Below, one piece after another: positions 42,242 to 50,955 of a stretch of 64,000 bases of DNA. Every line of letters starts with the position of its first letter. Within the stretch, counting starts at the first letter, position 1. This DNA is from Streptomyces panaciradicis. Lineage in GTDB: Bacteria; Actinomycetota; Actinomycetes; Streptomycetales; Streptomycetaceae. Both the position numbers and the translations under genes were made by a program. The notes beneath the pieces were generated by a model. The model had not been told where the DNA came from and made no database searches. It saw only the letters and a program-made list of their open reading frames with translations. Location: the NCBI RefSeq assembly GCF_023516615.1, contig NZ_JAMGBF010000083.1, forward strand, positions 1 to 64,000, given 5' to 3'.

Positions 42242-45200
42242 TGCTCAGAGTGCAGGTTCTGGGACCCCTCCGCGGCGACATCGACGGTGTTCCGGTCCAC
42301 CTGGGAAGTCCCCGGCAGCGCGCCGTCCTCGCGCTCCTGCTGGCCGACCGTGGGCGTGTCGTATCCGTCGACCGGCTCGTCGACGGCCTGTGGCGGGGCC
42401 GTCCGCCGCGGAAGGCGGCTGCTTCCCTGCACGCCTACGTGTCGAACCTGCGCCGCGTACTCGAACCCGGCCGGGCGCCCCGTACCCCCGCCGGTGTGCT
42501 CGTCAGCGCCCCGCCCGGCTATGCCGTGCGGCTGCCCGAAGACGCGGTCGACGCCTGGCGGTTCGAGGCGGCCGTACGGCGGTCTCGCACCGCGCCGCCG
42601 GCCGAGGCCCGGCGCTTGCTGGAGGAAGCTCTGGGGTGGTGGCACGGGGCGGCCTACGGCGAGTGGGCCGACGAGGAGTGGGCTGCGACCGAAGCGGCCC
42701 GGCTGGGCGAACTGCACGCGGTGGCACGGGAGTTGGCGGTCGGTGCGGCCCTCGCGTCCGGTGACCCGGCGGAGGCGGTGCCGGCGGCCGAGACGCTCGT
42801 ACGGGAGCATCCGCTGCGCGAGGAGGGCTGGCGGCTGCTCGCCCTGGGCCTGTGGGCCTCCGGTCGCCGTGCCGACGCCCTGGCCGTGCTGCGGCGTGCG
42901 GCCGCCGTCATGGCCGACGAACTCGGTCTGGGCCTGGGCGAGGCCCTGACCGAGTTGGAGAGCGCCATGCTGACGGGGCGGACCGAGGTGCTGCGCACGG
43001 CGGTGCCCGCGGCCTCCCACCCGGTGAGCGCGGAGTCCCGTCCGGGCGCCTCGAAGGTCGTCGCCCCTGTGGCCGACGACCTGTTCGTCGGCCGGGACGA
43101 CGAACTGCGCGTCCTGGAGGAGGCCGCACGCGACGCGCTCCACGGCGGTGGCGTCGTCCTCGTGACCGGGGAGCCCGGAGCCGGCAAGTCGGCGCTGCTC
43201 GCCCGCTGCCGGCGGCGGCTGAGGGAGCAGGGCTGGACCGTGGTCGTCGGCCGCTGCCCCGAGTTCGACGGCGCCCCTTCGGCCTGGGCGTGGGTGGAGG
43301 CGCTCGGCGCGCTCGCGCGCCGCACACCTCCCGCCGACCCGGACGCGCTCGGCGCCCTGCTCCCCGAGACCGGACACCGCCGGCGATCCGACCGCGGTGA
43401 CGGACCGGCGGACGGAACCACCGGCAGCAGCGACGCGATACGGCGGGGGCGGCAGGGGGAGTGCGACTGCGGAGAGGAGGCACGGTTCGACGAGGAGGGC
43501 ATGCCGGCCGACGCAGGGACCGTGGTGGCGTCCGGCGGGCGCGGAGACGGGGCGTTCGCGGGGCGGTTCCGGCTGCACCAGGCGTTCGGCCACTGGCTGC
43601 GCAGCGCGGCGGCCCAGGCGCCGCTGGCGGTGATCGTCGACGACCTGCACCGAGCCGACAGCGAGACCCTGGCCCTGCTGGAAAGGGCCGCGGGCCTGGT
43701 GGGATCGCCGGTACTGGTGATCGCCGCGTACCGCCCGGTCGACGCGGAGGACCGCCTGACCCAGACGCTCGCCGAACTCGCCCACCGCTCCCCGCACCGG
43801 CTGACGCTCGACGGACTGCCCCTGTCCGGCGTGGACACCCTGGTCCGGGCCGTGTGCCGGGACCAGGTCGACGCCGCGACCGTGCGGGCCCTGGCCGAAC
43901 GCACCGGCGGCAATCCCTTCTACGTCCGCGAGAGCGCCCGGCTGCTCGCCAGCGAGGGCGCCCTGGTGGCCACCTCTGAGGTGCCGCAGGGCGTACGGGA
44001 CGTCCTGCGCAGGCGGCTGCGGCAGTTGCCGCCGGGGACGTCCGCCGTCCTTCAACTGGCCGCCGTGGTCGGCCGGGAGACCGAGGTCGGGCTGCTCGTC
44101 GAGGCCGCGGACCCGGCCCAGCACGAAGAGCACGACGTGCTCGACGCCCTGGAAGTGTCCGTGACGGCGGGGCTGCTGACGGAACCGGCGCCCGGCGTGG
44201 TGCGGTTCGCGCACGCACTGGTCCGCGACACCCTCTACACCGACCTCGTCGGTGTGCGCCGCGCACGCCTGCACGCCCGCGTCGCGGACGCTCTGCGACG
44301 CCGTCGCCCGGACGATGTCGCAGCCCTGGCACACCACTTCGCCTGTGCCGCCAGTCCGCGCACCGCCGCCCTCGCCGTCGAGTACTCGCTGGCGGCGGCC
44401 GATCTCGCCGAGCGGCGCTACGCCCACGACACCGCGGTCGAACTGCTCACGCAGGCGATCGAGGCGTTCGCCCGGATCCCGGCCGTCGCGGACGACGGCA
44501 GGCCCGCCCGCCGCACGGGACAGCTGGTCGCCCTCCTCGGGCGGCTGCTGCGTGCCCAGAACCGGGCCGGGGCGATCGTCGCGGCGCGCGAGACACGTCA
44601 GCGCGCCATCGAGGCGGCCGAGGCCGTCGGGCACCAGGAGCTGACCGCGGCGGCCCTCGACTCGTGGATCGGGCCGGGGCGGGCCCTGAGCGGGCCCCGC
44701 GGCCTCGTCGAGCACGCGGCGCTGGACGTGTTCGTCGACCGACTGCTGGCACGCGCCGAGCTGGACCCCGCTGTCATCGGCGTGCCCCGGCCCGCTGTGG
44801 CGGACGGGCAGGGCCCGTGGGCGGCACCCGGCGAGGCGCGACAGGCCGACGGCGCGGATCAAGTGGGCGGTGTCGAGCGCCGGTTGGCCGTAGCCCGAGC
44901 GGTGGGGGACCCGCTGCTGCTCGCCTGCGCGCTGACCGCGGAGGCCGCCGTGGCGCCGCCCGGGACCGTCGACCGGCGCACGTCCCTCGCGACCGAACTG
45001 CGGGTGCTCGGGTACGCGCACGACCTGCCCGCCAACAGCTGGGTGCGCGAGCACATAGGGGCCATGGCCGCCGGAGCCCGCAACGAGGTCGCGAAGGTCC
45101 GCGAGCACGCCGGGCAGGGACTGGCCGTCGCCCGACGCCACCGGCTCGAGGAGTCGGAGGCGATCAACCTCACGACGCTCGGCATGCTGGCCCATGTCGA

Positions 45201-45789
45201 GGGCCGCTTCGGCGAGTCGGAAGCGACGTACACGCAGGCACGGGAGGTGCTGCGCGTCCACGGCTCGCCGCACGGCGACCTGGTGCGGGTCCTGGGCCTG
45301 ACCACGGTACGGCTGAGCAGTGGCCGCCCCGGCGAGGCCGAACCCCTGCTGCGGACCCTCGCCCCCGGGGCCGTGCCCACGGTGGACCTGGCCCTGGCAG
45401 TGGTCCTCGCCCGGCAGGGGGAGGACGAGCAGGCGTACGCGCTGGGCCGTCGCGCTCCGGCCGCCGTGCCGGTCGTACCCGACCACCTGTACGGCATCGC
45501 CCTGTCCTTGCGGGCCGAACTCGCCGTACTGCTGGGGGACGTGGACAGCGCCCGCGAGCTCGTCCCGCTCCTGCTCCCGCTGCGCACGCAGCTCGCCGGA
45601 GCGGCGAGCATCTCCTTCGTCACCCGCCCCTACGCCCACTCGCTGGGCGAGTTGTACCGGCTCCTCGGTGACGAGCCGGAAGCGCGAGCGCAGTTCGCCC
45701 TCGCGGAGGACGTGGCGCACCGGTGGGGATCGCGCCACATGGCCGAGGCCGCCCGGGCCGCCTCGGCCCACGGGGTCCTGCACGGCTGA
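42241..45789 (+). CDS. SARP-type regulator with AAA ATPase and TPR-like C-terminus
   Basis: The protein has 1182 residues. An OmpR-like wHTH (about 1-95, VQVLGPLRGDIDGVPVHLG) and BTAD (about 96-245) form the SARP module. An ATPase follows with VTGEPGAGKSALLARC (P-loop, about 305-320) and AVIVDDLHRADSET (Walker B, about 461). A low-complexity insert with cysteines (GECDCGEEARF) sits near 400-425. Helical TPR-like repeats fill 690-1182. No C-terminal LuxR domain is present. This is the AfsR/RedD-related large-SARP design, which activates antibiotic or pathway clusters. No cluster lies directly beside it; the prenyltransferase operon is 5 kb away. Confidence 0.85.
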   Translation: MLRVQVLGPLRGDIDGVPVHLGSPRQRAVLALLLADRGRVVSVDRLVDGLWRGRPPRKAAASLHAYVSNLRRVLEPGRAPRTPAGVLVSAPPGYAVRLPEDAVDAWRFEAAVRRSRTAPPAEARRLLEEALGWWHGAAYGEWADEEWAATEAARLGELHAVARELAVGAALASGDPAEAVPAAETLVREHPLREEGWRLLALGLWASGRRADALAVLRRAAAVMADELGLGLGEALTELESAMLTGRTEVLRTAVPAASHPVSAESRPGASKVVAPVADDLFVGRDDELRVLEEAARDALHGGGVVLVTGEPGAGKSALLARCRRRLREQGWTVVVGRCPEFDGAPSAWAWVEALGALARRTPPADPDALGALLPETGHRRRSDRGDGPADGTTGSSDAIRRGRQGECDCGEEARFDEEGMPADAGTVVASGGRGDGAFAGRFRLHQAFGHWLRSAAAQAPLAVIVDDLHRADSETLALLERAAGLVGSPVLVIAAYRPVDAEDRLTQTLAELAHRSPHRLTLDGLPLSGVDTLVRAVCRDQVDAATVRALAERTGGNPFYVRESARLLASEGALVATSEVPQGVRDVLRRRLRQLPPGTSAVLQLAAVVGRETEVGLLVEAADPAQHEEHDVLDALEVSVTAGLLTEPAPGVVRFAHALVRDTLYTDLVGVRRARLHARVADALRRRRPDDVAALAHHFACAASPRTAALAVEYSLAAADLAERRYAHDTAVELLTQAIEAFARIPAVADDGRPARRTGQLVALLGRLLRAQNRAGAIVAARETRQRAIEAAEAVGHQELTAAALDSWIGPGRALSGPRGLVEHAALDVFVDRLLARAELDPAVIGVPRPAVADGQGPWAAPGEARQADGADQVGGVERRLAVARAVGDPLLLACALTAEAAVAPPGTVDRRTSLATELRVLGYAHDLPANSWVREHIGAMAAGARNEVAKVREHAGQGLAVARRHRLEESEAINLTTLGMLAHVEGRFGESEATYTQAREVLRVHGSPHGDLVRVLGLTTVRLSSGRPGEAEPLLRTLAPGAVPTVDLALAVVLARQGEDEQAYALGRRAPAAVPVVPDHLYGIALSLRAELAVLLGDVDSARELVPLLLPLRTQLAGAASISFVTRPYAHSLGELYRLLGDEPEARAQFALAEDVAHRWGSRHMAEAARAASAHGVLHG

Positions 45790-45793
45790 CGGC

Positions 45794-45960
45794 TCAGGCC
45801 AGGTGCCACTTCTGGTTGGAGGTGCCGGCGCAGGCCCACAGCTGGAGCCGGGTGCCGTCGGCGGTGCCGGAGTCCTTGGCGTCGACGCACTTGCCGATCT
45901 TGGTGTCGACCAGCGGGCCGATCGGTGCGCCCAAGCCGCCACTCGGCTTCGTCCCGCATC
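45794..45960 (-). pseudogene. Remnant of a ricin-type lectin (CBM13) domain
   Basis: The minus strand encodes the end of a beta-trefoil lectin repeat: IGKCVDAKDSGTADGTRLQL, then WACAGTSNQKWHLA and stop. The QxW motif and Cys pair are typical of secreted glycoside hydrolases and lectins. Reading back, the frame hits a stop just after CGTKPSGG, with no start. About 50 codons of a once larger secreted protein remain, so this is a 3' remnant convergent with the SARP gene. Confidence 0.7.
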
Positions 45961-46688
45961 ACGGCCCCTCTGCCGCGCGGGTCGGGAGACGGTCCCCGAA
46001 CCCGCTCACCGGCCTATCCAGGGTTGCTGCCCGTGACACCGCCGATGGCGACCCCGTCACGCGCACCACCGCGTGACGTCCTGGATCGAGGACGCGACCA
46101 GGCCCAGCACCGAGGAGAGCGCCGTGGTAGACGCGCTGCGGCGAAGCACACGGGACCACGCGCTGCCGGAGATCTCGGTCAGCGGGCACGGTACCGCCGC
46201 CGCGGCGGCACCGTGCGGCAGGGCACTGCGGCTCGGCGCCGAGTCGGCCGATGCCGGGACGCCATGGCGCACCGCCTCGACGCCCACCTGCGGGACCCGG
46301 GCTCCCCACTGACCTGCAACGCATTCACGATCACCACCGAGTCCCGTGGCTCGGACCTCCCGCACGGCACGGACCCGGCCTACGGCACCCGGAGGTCCGC
46401 CGCCAGGCGATCACCACCGTCGTCCACCGGCGGACCCGGACCCCCTTGGCGTTCCCGCCCGTCCGTCAGCCGGCGCGTCCTGTCAGACAGCCATCGGCTG
46501 CCGCCCGCGTCCGCCCGTACGCCCCGAAGGATGGCGGGGGCGTAGCGCGACCGCACCATCTGGGGCGTGCTGCGGACCGAGCGGTGGGACCTCGCTGATC
46601 GCCTGACGCCCGTGCGTGTGTCCGCTTCCGACGGCGGGACTCCCGGGAGGACCGCGAGGGTGCGCGAGGGTGACGATCGCGCCGGTGG
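45961..46688. other. Decayed region without an intact gene
   Basis: This 728-bp stretch between the lectin remnant and the WhiB gene has no convincing gene. On the plus strand near 46073-46190 one frame reads MTSWIEDATRPSTEESAVVD and LPEISVSGHG, which faintly resembles the start of a class I O-methyltransferase before it degenerates. Later pieces have no recognisable domain. I read the whole region as eroded genes. Confidence 0.3.
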
Positions 46689-46949
46689 TCACCTGCCGAG
46701 GGCGGTGCTGCGGATCGCTCTGCGCTGGCTCGCGGTGGTGTCGCCCCAGACGCCGTCCGTCTCGCCGTGGCTGATGGCCCAGTCACGGCAGTCGAGCAGG
46801 ACCGGGCAGCGCCGGCACACCGCGCGAGCACGCGCTGTCGCGCGCTCGGTCTCCGCCAGTGGGAAGAACAGCTCCGGGTCCTCACCGACGCACAGCGCCC
46901 GCAGGCGCCAGGCGGAGTTGAAGTTGTCGAGCGAGGGTGAACGCCTCAT
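46689..46949 (-). CDS. WhiB-family iron-sulfur regulator
   Basis: The protein has 86 residues. Four cysteines, Cys20 (LCVGEDPELFFP), Cys45 and Cys48 (AVCRRCPV) and Cys54 (LLDCRDWA), are spaced for a 4Fe-4S cluster. The turn normally reading GVWGG is GVWGDTTASQRRA here, a changed last Gly in the segment that contacts sigma factor. Wbl proteins bind the primary sigma factor and respond to O2, NO or redox state. The ATG at 46949 follows GGAGGTGCGGT. A 9-bp stem-loop lies in its leader. Confidence 0.87.
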   Translation of the reverse strand: MRRSPSLDNFNSAWRLRALCVGEDPELFFPLAETERATARARAVCRRCPVLLDCRDWAISHGETDGVWGDTTASQRRAIRSTALGR

Positions 46950-46984
46950 ACCGCACCTCCGCGGTCTCACCAGGGCATACGTAA

Positions 46985-47033
46985 GATCGCGGCCTGAAAG
47001 CCGCGATCCCGGCAGAGGTGTTCGAAATCCTAT
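46985..47033 (-). promoter_or_regulatory. whiB-type leader: -10 element and stem-loop
   Basis: On the minus strand a -10-like TAGGAT lies at about 47028-47033. Downstream in the presumed leader, GATCGCGGC (46985-46993) and GCCGCGATC (47000-47008) form a perfect 9-bp stem with a 6-base loop, 35 bases before the start codon. No U-run follows, so it is more likely a leader structure or operator than a terminator. Confidence 0.5.
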
Positions 47034-47132
47034 GTCACACGTCGCCCAAAGGCCATAGCCGACTTTCTGGACATTGCGGTACGGGGGTCCGCTGGGCGGA
47101 ACCCCGCGCTCTCCGTCGGTCCGACCCCCGGG

Positions 47133-48929
47133 TCAGTGCTTGCCCGGAAGGGTCAGGAACCCCTCCGCGCGGGCGCTCGCCAGTCCGATGCGGGGGATGT
47201 CACTGCTCCTGGCGAAGAGCAGGTAACGGGGTTCCCATATCGGGCGGTACTTGGCGTTGGCGCGGTACAGGGACTCGATCTGCCACCAGCGCGAGAAGAA
47301 CGTCAGGGTGGCGTGCCACAGACGCAGGACGGGACCCGCGCCGAGCCGGGAGCCCCGTTCGAAGACCGAGCGGAACATCGCGAAGTTCAGGGAGACGCGG
47401 CGGATGTCCAGTTCGGCCGCGCGCAGCAGGAGTTCGACGACCATGAACTCCATCAGCCCGTTCTCGCAGTCGCGGTCGCGGCGCATCAGGTCCAGGGACA
47501 GGCCGTGCTCGCCCCAGGGGACGAAGCTCAGCAGGGCCCGGGGGACGTCGTCGGCGTCACGGCACTCCAGCATCACGCACCGGCCGTCGGAGGGGTCGCC
47601 GAGGCGGCCGAGGGCCATGGAGAAGCCGCGTTCGGTGGAGCCGTCGCGCCAGTGGTCGGCGCGGTCGATGAGCAGCGCCATCTCCTCGGCCGGAATGTCC
47701 TCGTGGCGGCGGATGCGGACCGTGTAACCGGCCCGGCGGACCCGGTTGTGGGCCTGGCGCACGACCCGCATCGCGCGGCCTTCGAGGGTGAAGTCGGCGA
47801 TGTCGACGATGGCCTCGTCGCCGAGTTCGAGGGCGTCCAGACCGTGGCGGCCGTAGATGGTGCCCGCCTCCTCGCTCGCGCCCATCACCGCGGGCGTCCA
47901 GGCATGCCGGCGCGCCTCCGTCAGCCAGGCGTCGATCGCTCCGGGCCAGGCCTCCGGATCGCCGATCGGGTCGCCGGAGGCCAGGCTCACGCCGCCCACG
48001 ACGCGGTAGGTGACCGCCGCCTTGCCGGTCGGGGAGAAGATCGCCGCCTTGTCGCGGCGCAGGGCGAAGTAGCCGAGCGAGTCGCGGGCGCCGTGCTTGT
48101 CCAGCAGCGCGCGCAGCCGTTCCTCGTCCTCCTGGCCGAGCAGGCGGCGGCCGCGCGGGGAGCGGAAGAGCGCGTACAGGACCAGGCAGAAGGCCGCCGC
48201 GAGGAGGATGTTGATGATGATGTCCGTCCAGCGGGGGGCGTGGACGGTGGAGACGCGGTCGGCGAGCGGGCCGACGCTGACGCCGCGCAGCAGGGTGTAG
48301 CCGATCTCGTCGGCGAGGGTGGCGCCGGGGATCGTGTTCGTCGCGTGCACGAGGAGGGTGCCCAGGACGCCGGTCACCGCCAGGCCGCCCACGCCGACGC
48401 CCAGCGCCAGCTTCGGGTTGGACGGGTCGCCCACCGCGTTGAACTCACGGCGGCTGATCAGCAGCGCGGCGACGAACAACCCGGTGAGGGCGGCGGAGAG
48501 CCAGTTGAAGGCGTGGGCACGGTACTCGTGCTGGGTGAGCGCGAGGGCGTACAGGACGAACAGGGGAGCGGACAGGGCGAGGTTGACCACCCAGGCCGCC
48601 CGCTTGCGGCGGCGCATCACCAGCACGAAGAAGATCGCCAGGGCCGCGGAGATCAGACCCGCGGTGGCCAGGTACGGCGTGAAGAACTGGCCGGAGTGGT
48701 GGGCGTGTTGCCGGTGCAGGTGGAGCGTGATCCGGCCGTTGTTGTGCTCGTAGACCTCTTGCCGGAACGGGAGCGACATCACCGCCACGATGTTCAGTAC
48801 GGCGATCAGCCGCAGGTACCAGACGGTGGCGTCCGCCGCCCGCCGGCGCAGGCGGCTCGGCTCGGTGCCGTGGGGGCGCTGTGCGGCGGCTTGGCGGGGG
48901 GATATCAGAGCGGACTGTTGTGAGGCCAT
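47133..48929 (-). CDS. MprF-like phosphatidylglycerol lysyltransferase-domain protein
   Basis: The protein has 598 residues. The first about 260 hold five to six membrane helices (LRLIAVLNIVAVMSLPF, TAGLISAALAIFFVLVMRRR and others). Residues about 270-590 form the DUF2156/GNAT-like aminoacyltransferase domain with YRVVGGVSLASGDPIGDPEA and LSFVPWGEHGLSLDLMRRDR. Enzymes of this type transfer Lys or Ala from tRNA to phosphatidylglycerol or modify surface lipids, lowering surface charge. No fused lysyl-tRNA synthetase is present, unlike mycobacterial LysX. The start at 48929 is an ATG. An operator-like repeat CCCTAC-N5-GTAGG lies about 50 bases upstream. Confidence 0.85.
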   Translation of the reverse strand: MASQQSALISPRQAAAQRPHGTEPSRLRRRAADATVWYLRLIAVLNIVAVMSLPFRQEVYEHNNGRITLHLHRQHAHHSGQFFTPYLATAGLISAALAIFFVLVMRRRKRAAWVVNLALSAPLFVLYALALTQHEYRAHAFNWLSAALTGLFVAALLISRREFNAVGDPSNPKLALGVGVGGLAVTGVLGTLLVHATNTIPGATLADEIGYTLLRGVSVGPLADRVSTVHAPRWTDIIINILLAAAFCLVLYALFRSPRGRRLLGQEDEERLRALLDKHGARDSLGYFALRRDKAAIFSPTGKAAVTYRVVGGVSLASGDPIGDPEAWPGAIDAWLTEARRHAWTPAVMGASEEAGTIYGRHGLDALELGDEAIVDIADFTLEGRAMRVVRQAHNRVRRAGYTVRIRRHEDIPAEEMALLIDRADHWRDGSTERGFSMALGRLGDPSDGRCVMLECRDADDVPRALLSFVPWGEHGLSLDLMRRDRDCENGLMEFMVVELLLRAAELDIRRVSLNFAMFRSVFERGSRLGAGPVLRLWHATLTFFSRWWQIESLYRANAKYRPIWEPRYLLFARSSDIPRIGLASARAEGFLTLPGKH

Positions 48930-48974
48930 GGTGAGCGACTACCTTGAAGGCGGCTGGGGGGACGGCGGAGCAGA

Positions 48975-48990
48975 CCCTACACGCCGTAGG
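48975..48990 (-). promoter_or_regulatory. CCCTAC-N5-GTAGG operator-like repeat, MprF-like gene
   Basis: CCCTAC (48975-48980), five bases, then GTAGG (48986-48990). On the minus strand it directly follows TATCCT, a plausible -10 element, so a bound protein would block transcription. The same repeat occurs before the next minus-strand gene. Confidence 0.6.
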
Positions 48991-49059
48991 ATATCGGCGC
49001 ATGTAAGGAGGGAGTCCGGCCCGAGTACGGGAAACGGTGTGAATACGGGGAGCGTGACG

Positions 49060-49323
49060 TCACCGCCGCGCCCGTTCCACCCGCCACCGTGCCGCCAGGA
49101 TCCACGCCAGGTTGCCGATCGCGGCTCCCGCCACCACCGCCGCGACTATCACCCCGCCCGTTGCCAGTCCGTCGCTGAACAGGTGCGGACGCCGGTCGAG
49201 GCTGTGCAGGCCGAAGCCGGACAGCTCGTAGACGCCCTCCATCGTGATCAGCAGGCTCACGACCAGCACCGCCACCGTGGGCGCGACACTGCGGCGGGCC
49301 TCCTGAGTGTCCGTGCCCTGCAT
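49060..49323 (-). CDS. Small membrane protein with two helices
   Basis: The protein has 87 residues. Two membrane helices (VAPTVAVLVVSLLITMEGVY and GGVIVAAVVAGAAIGNLAWI) are joined by a loop with histidines and aspartate (LHSLDRRPHLFSD). I do not recognise the family. The ATG at 49323 follows GGGGGTACTC. It shares an operator-like repeat with the MprF-like gene downstream, which suggests joint control and a role at the membrane. Confidence 0.65.
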   Translation of the reverse strand: MQGTDTQEARRSVAPTVAVLVVSLLITMEGVYELSGFGLHSLDRRPHLFSDGLATGGVIVAAVVAGAAIGNLAWILAARWRVERARR

Positions 49324-49366
49324 GAGTACCCCCGAAGAGTTGACGGGCCGACGCGGCCGATGGGGG

Positions 49367-49383
49367 CCCTACAATACGTAGGG
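49367..49383 (-). promoter_or_regulatory. CCCTAC-N5-GTAGGG operator-like repeat, small membrane gene
   Basis: CCCTAC (49367-49372), AATAC, GTAGGG (49378-49383) is a perfect 6-5-6 inverted repeat 44 bases before the start. On the minus strand it contains TATTGT, a possible -10. It matches the repeat at 48975-48990 in arms and spacing. Confidence 0.6.
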
Positions 49384-49492
49384 CTCGGCCGGTCCGGTGG
49401 TCACGGGGTCCATGAAGGGCGCCGGAAGCACCTCACCGCCGCGGCCGGGCGGCACCGTACTCCGAGGTGCCGTGCCCCGCGTACGGGACGGT

Positions 49493-50320
49493 TCACCGGT
49501 CCAGGAGGCGTGTCCGCCAGTGGGCGAGGCCGTGGGACAGCTCACCGTCGCCGGGAGGAAGCCTGAGCAGGGTGCTGTCGATGTAGTACAGGTACAGCGG
49601 TACGAGTTCGGCGTGGAGGAGTTCGGTGAGCCGCTCCGCCGAGGCGGGCTGTCCCTGGCGGGCGTGCGTCGCGGCCCGGACGAGTTCCCCTGCCACCGGC
49701 GCGGGCCGGGTGAGGTGGTGGCGGATGGCGTCGTCGGTGGATCCGCAGTCCGCGGTCGCGGCGGTGTAGAGGAACCTGAGGGGGAGCAGGACCGCCTTGG
49801 TGAACCGTCTGATGTCGCTCGCCAGGCGAGCGGGACGGTGGAACTCGGCCAGGACGGCGTCCGATGCGAGCATCCTCAGCGCGAAGCGGACGCTGTCGGT
49901 CACCAGCGTGTCGGCGCCCGGCCGTTCGACGTCCTGGCGTATCTCCTCGCCCAGGAGCAGCTTGCCGCTGTCCTTGAGGTCGAGCCGGTCCACGGCCGGG
50001 AACCTGCCGTCGTCGCGGTCCGCACGCAGGGCGGGCAAGGAGCCCCAGAACACCGACAGGCGTCCGTAGGAGCCGTCTCGCTCGTGGAGTTCGCGGGTCG
50101 CACGCGCGATGGTCAGGTCGTCGTCGTGACGGCGGTCCGCGAGGATCAGCGCGAGGTCGATGTCGCTGACGGCGGGCGCGAACCCTCCGTGCGCGAGGCT
50201 CCCCAGGGCGTAGGCCGCGATCAGCCGGTCGTCGATGACCTGTTGGAACAGCCGCGCGCAGTCCTCGGCGATCCGGGTGGCGGAGTCGGCGTCGAGGCTC
50301 TGCCGGGGGAGGGTGCTCAT
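49493..50320 (-). CDS. Nucleotidyltransferase, aminoglycoside-adenylyltransferase-like
   Basis: The protein has 275 residues. The MNT fold active site is clear: AYALGSLAHGGFAPAVSDID, with Gly40-Ser41 and Asp53/Asp55 as metal ligands. A third acidic residue probably lies in the strand around DRLDLKDSGK. A helical C-terminal domain follows, as in AadA-type enzymes that adenylylate small alcohols. Here it is translationally coupled (ATGA) to an iron-enzyme gene and a prenyltransferase gene, so it may adenylylate a pathway metabolite or give self-resistance. The substrate is unknown. Confidence 0.8.
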   Translation of the reverse strand: MSTLPRQSLDADSATRIAEDCARLFQQVIDDRLIAAYALGSLAHGGFAPAVSDIDLALILADRRHDDDLTIARATRELHERDGSYGRLSVFWGSLPALRADRDDGRFPAVDRLDLKDSGKLLLGEEIRQDVERPGADTLVTDSVRFALRMLASDAVLAEFHRPARLASDIRRFTKAVLLPLRFLYTAATADCGSTDDAIRHHLTRPAPVAGELVRAATHARQGQPASAERLTELLHAELVPLYLYYIDSTLLRLPPGDGELSHGLAHWRTRLLDR

Positions 50321-50955
50321 GCCGGTACGGCACTGTCGCGGCGGGCGCGTTCGGCGATCCGGTCGGAGACCATGGTGATGATCTGCCAGGCGTGGTCGAG
50401 GAGTTCGATGACCTCGTCGAGCCGCCACTCCGGGCGCTCGGCGAGCAGCCGGTAGCCCATCTCGATGTGTTCCTCGTCCGCTTCGTCGTGCAGGGCGAAG
50501 TAGGCGTTGCCGGGAAACGCCAGGGAGCCGGCGTTGCTGAAGGTGAGACTGCCTGCCTCCAGCACGAGGTGGGCCAGGACGACCCGGTGCAGGCCGGGCA
50601 GGGTGCGGAACTGCTCGACGAACCAGGCGGCCCCGGCTTCGACGACGGGGTCCCAGCCGGGTGTCCGGCCGGTGCGGTGGCTGTCCGCCAGGATGTCGTT
50701 GTGGCCGAGCTCCTCCTGCCGGTGCTGGAGGGCGAGTTCCTTGAGCTGGAGGTCGGTCTCGAACGCGGCCCGCACATCGATCATCCGCTGGAACGCGTCC
50801 GACCACGGTGCCACGTGGGTCAGTACGGCATCCCTGGTGGCCGCCGGTGTCGTGGGGTCCTCCAGCAGGACGATCAGGTCGCTGCACCGGTAGGCGCGGA
50901 CGTGCTCCTCGTTCCTGTCGGCGACTTCCCGTAGGGGTGCGGGCATGGTGGTCAT
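50317..50955 (-). CDS. Haem-oxygenase-like (TenA/HDO-type) iron enzyme
   Basis: The protein has 212 residues, all helical. Candidate metal ligands are Glu82 and His85 (HRQEELGHNDIL), Glu133 (LAHLVLEAGSLTF) and Asp160 with His163 (ALHDEADEEHIEMGY), resembling haem-oxygenase-like diiron oxidases (HDO family; CADD, UndA and SznF relatives). Members do N-oxygenation, desaturation or decarboxylation in natural-product routes. TenA-like thiaminase is the alternative, but no active-site Cys is visible at the usual place. It overlaps neighbours on both sides (ATGA), between the prenyltransferase and nucleotidyltransferase genes. Confidence 0.75.
   Translation of the reverse strand: MTTMPAPLREVADRNEEHVRAYRCSDLIVLLEDPTTPAATRDAVLTHVAPWSDAFQRMIDVRAAFETDLQLKELALQHRQEELGHNDILADSHRTGRTPGWDPVVEAGAAWFVEQFRTLPGLHRVVLAHLVLEAGSLTFSNAGSLAFPGNAYFALHDEADEEHIEMGYRLLAERPEWRLDEVIELLDHAWQIITMVSDRIAERARRDSAVPA

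Noticed and set aside
42049..45942. 1297-codon minus-strand frame opposite the SARP gene
   Set aside because: Antisense shadow of a GC-rich gene with clear SARP, P-loop and Walker B motifs.
46985..47040. tRNA-like appearance near TGTTCGAAATCC with a strong stem
   Set aside because: No cloverleaf arms or acceptor stem can be drawn; only a single hairpin exists.
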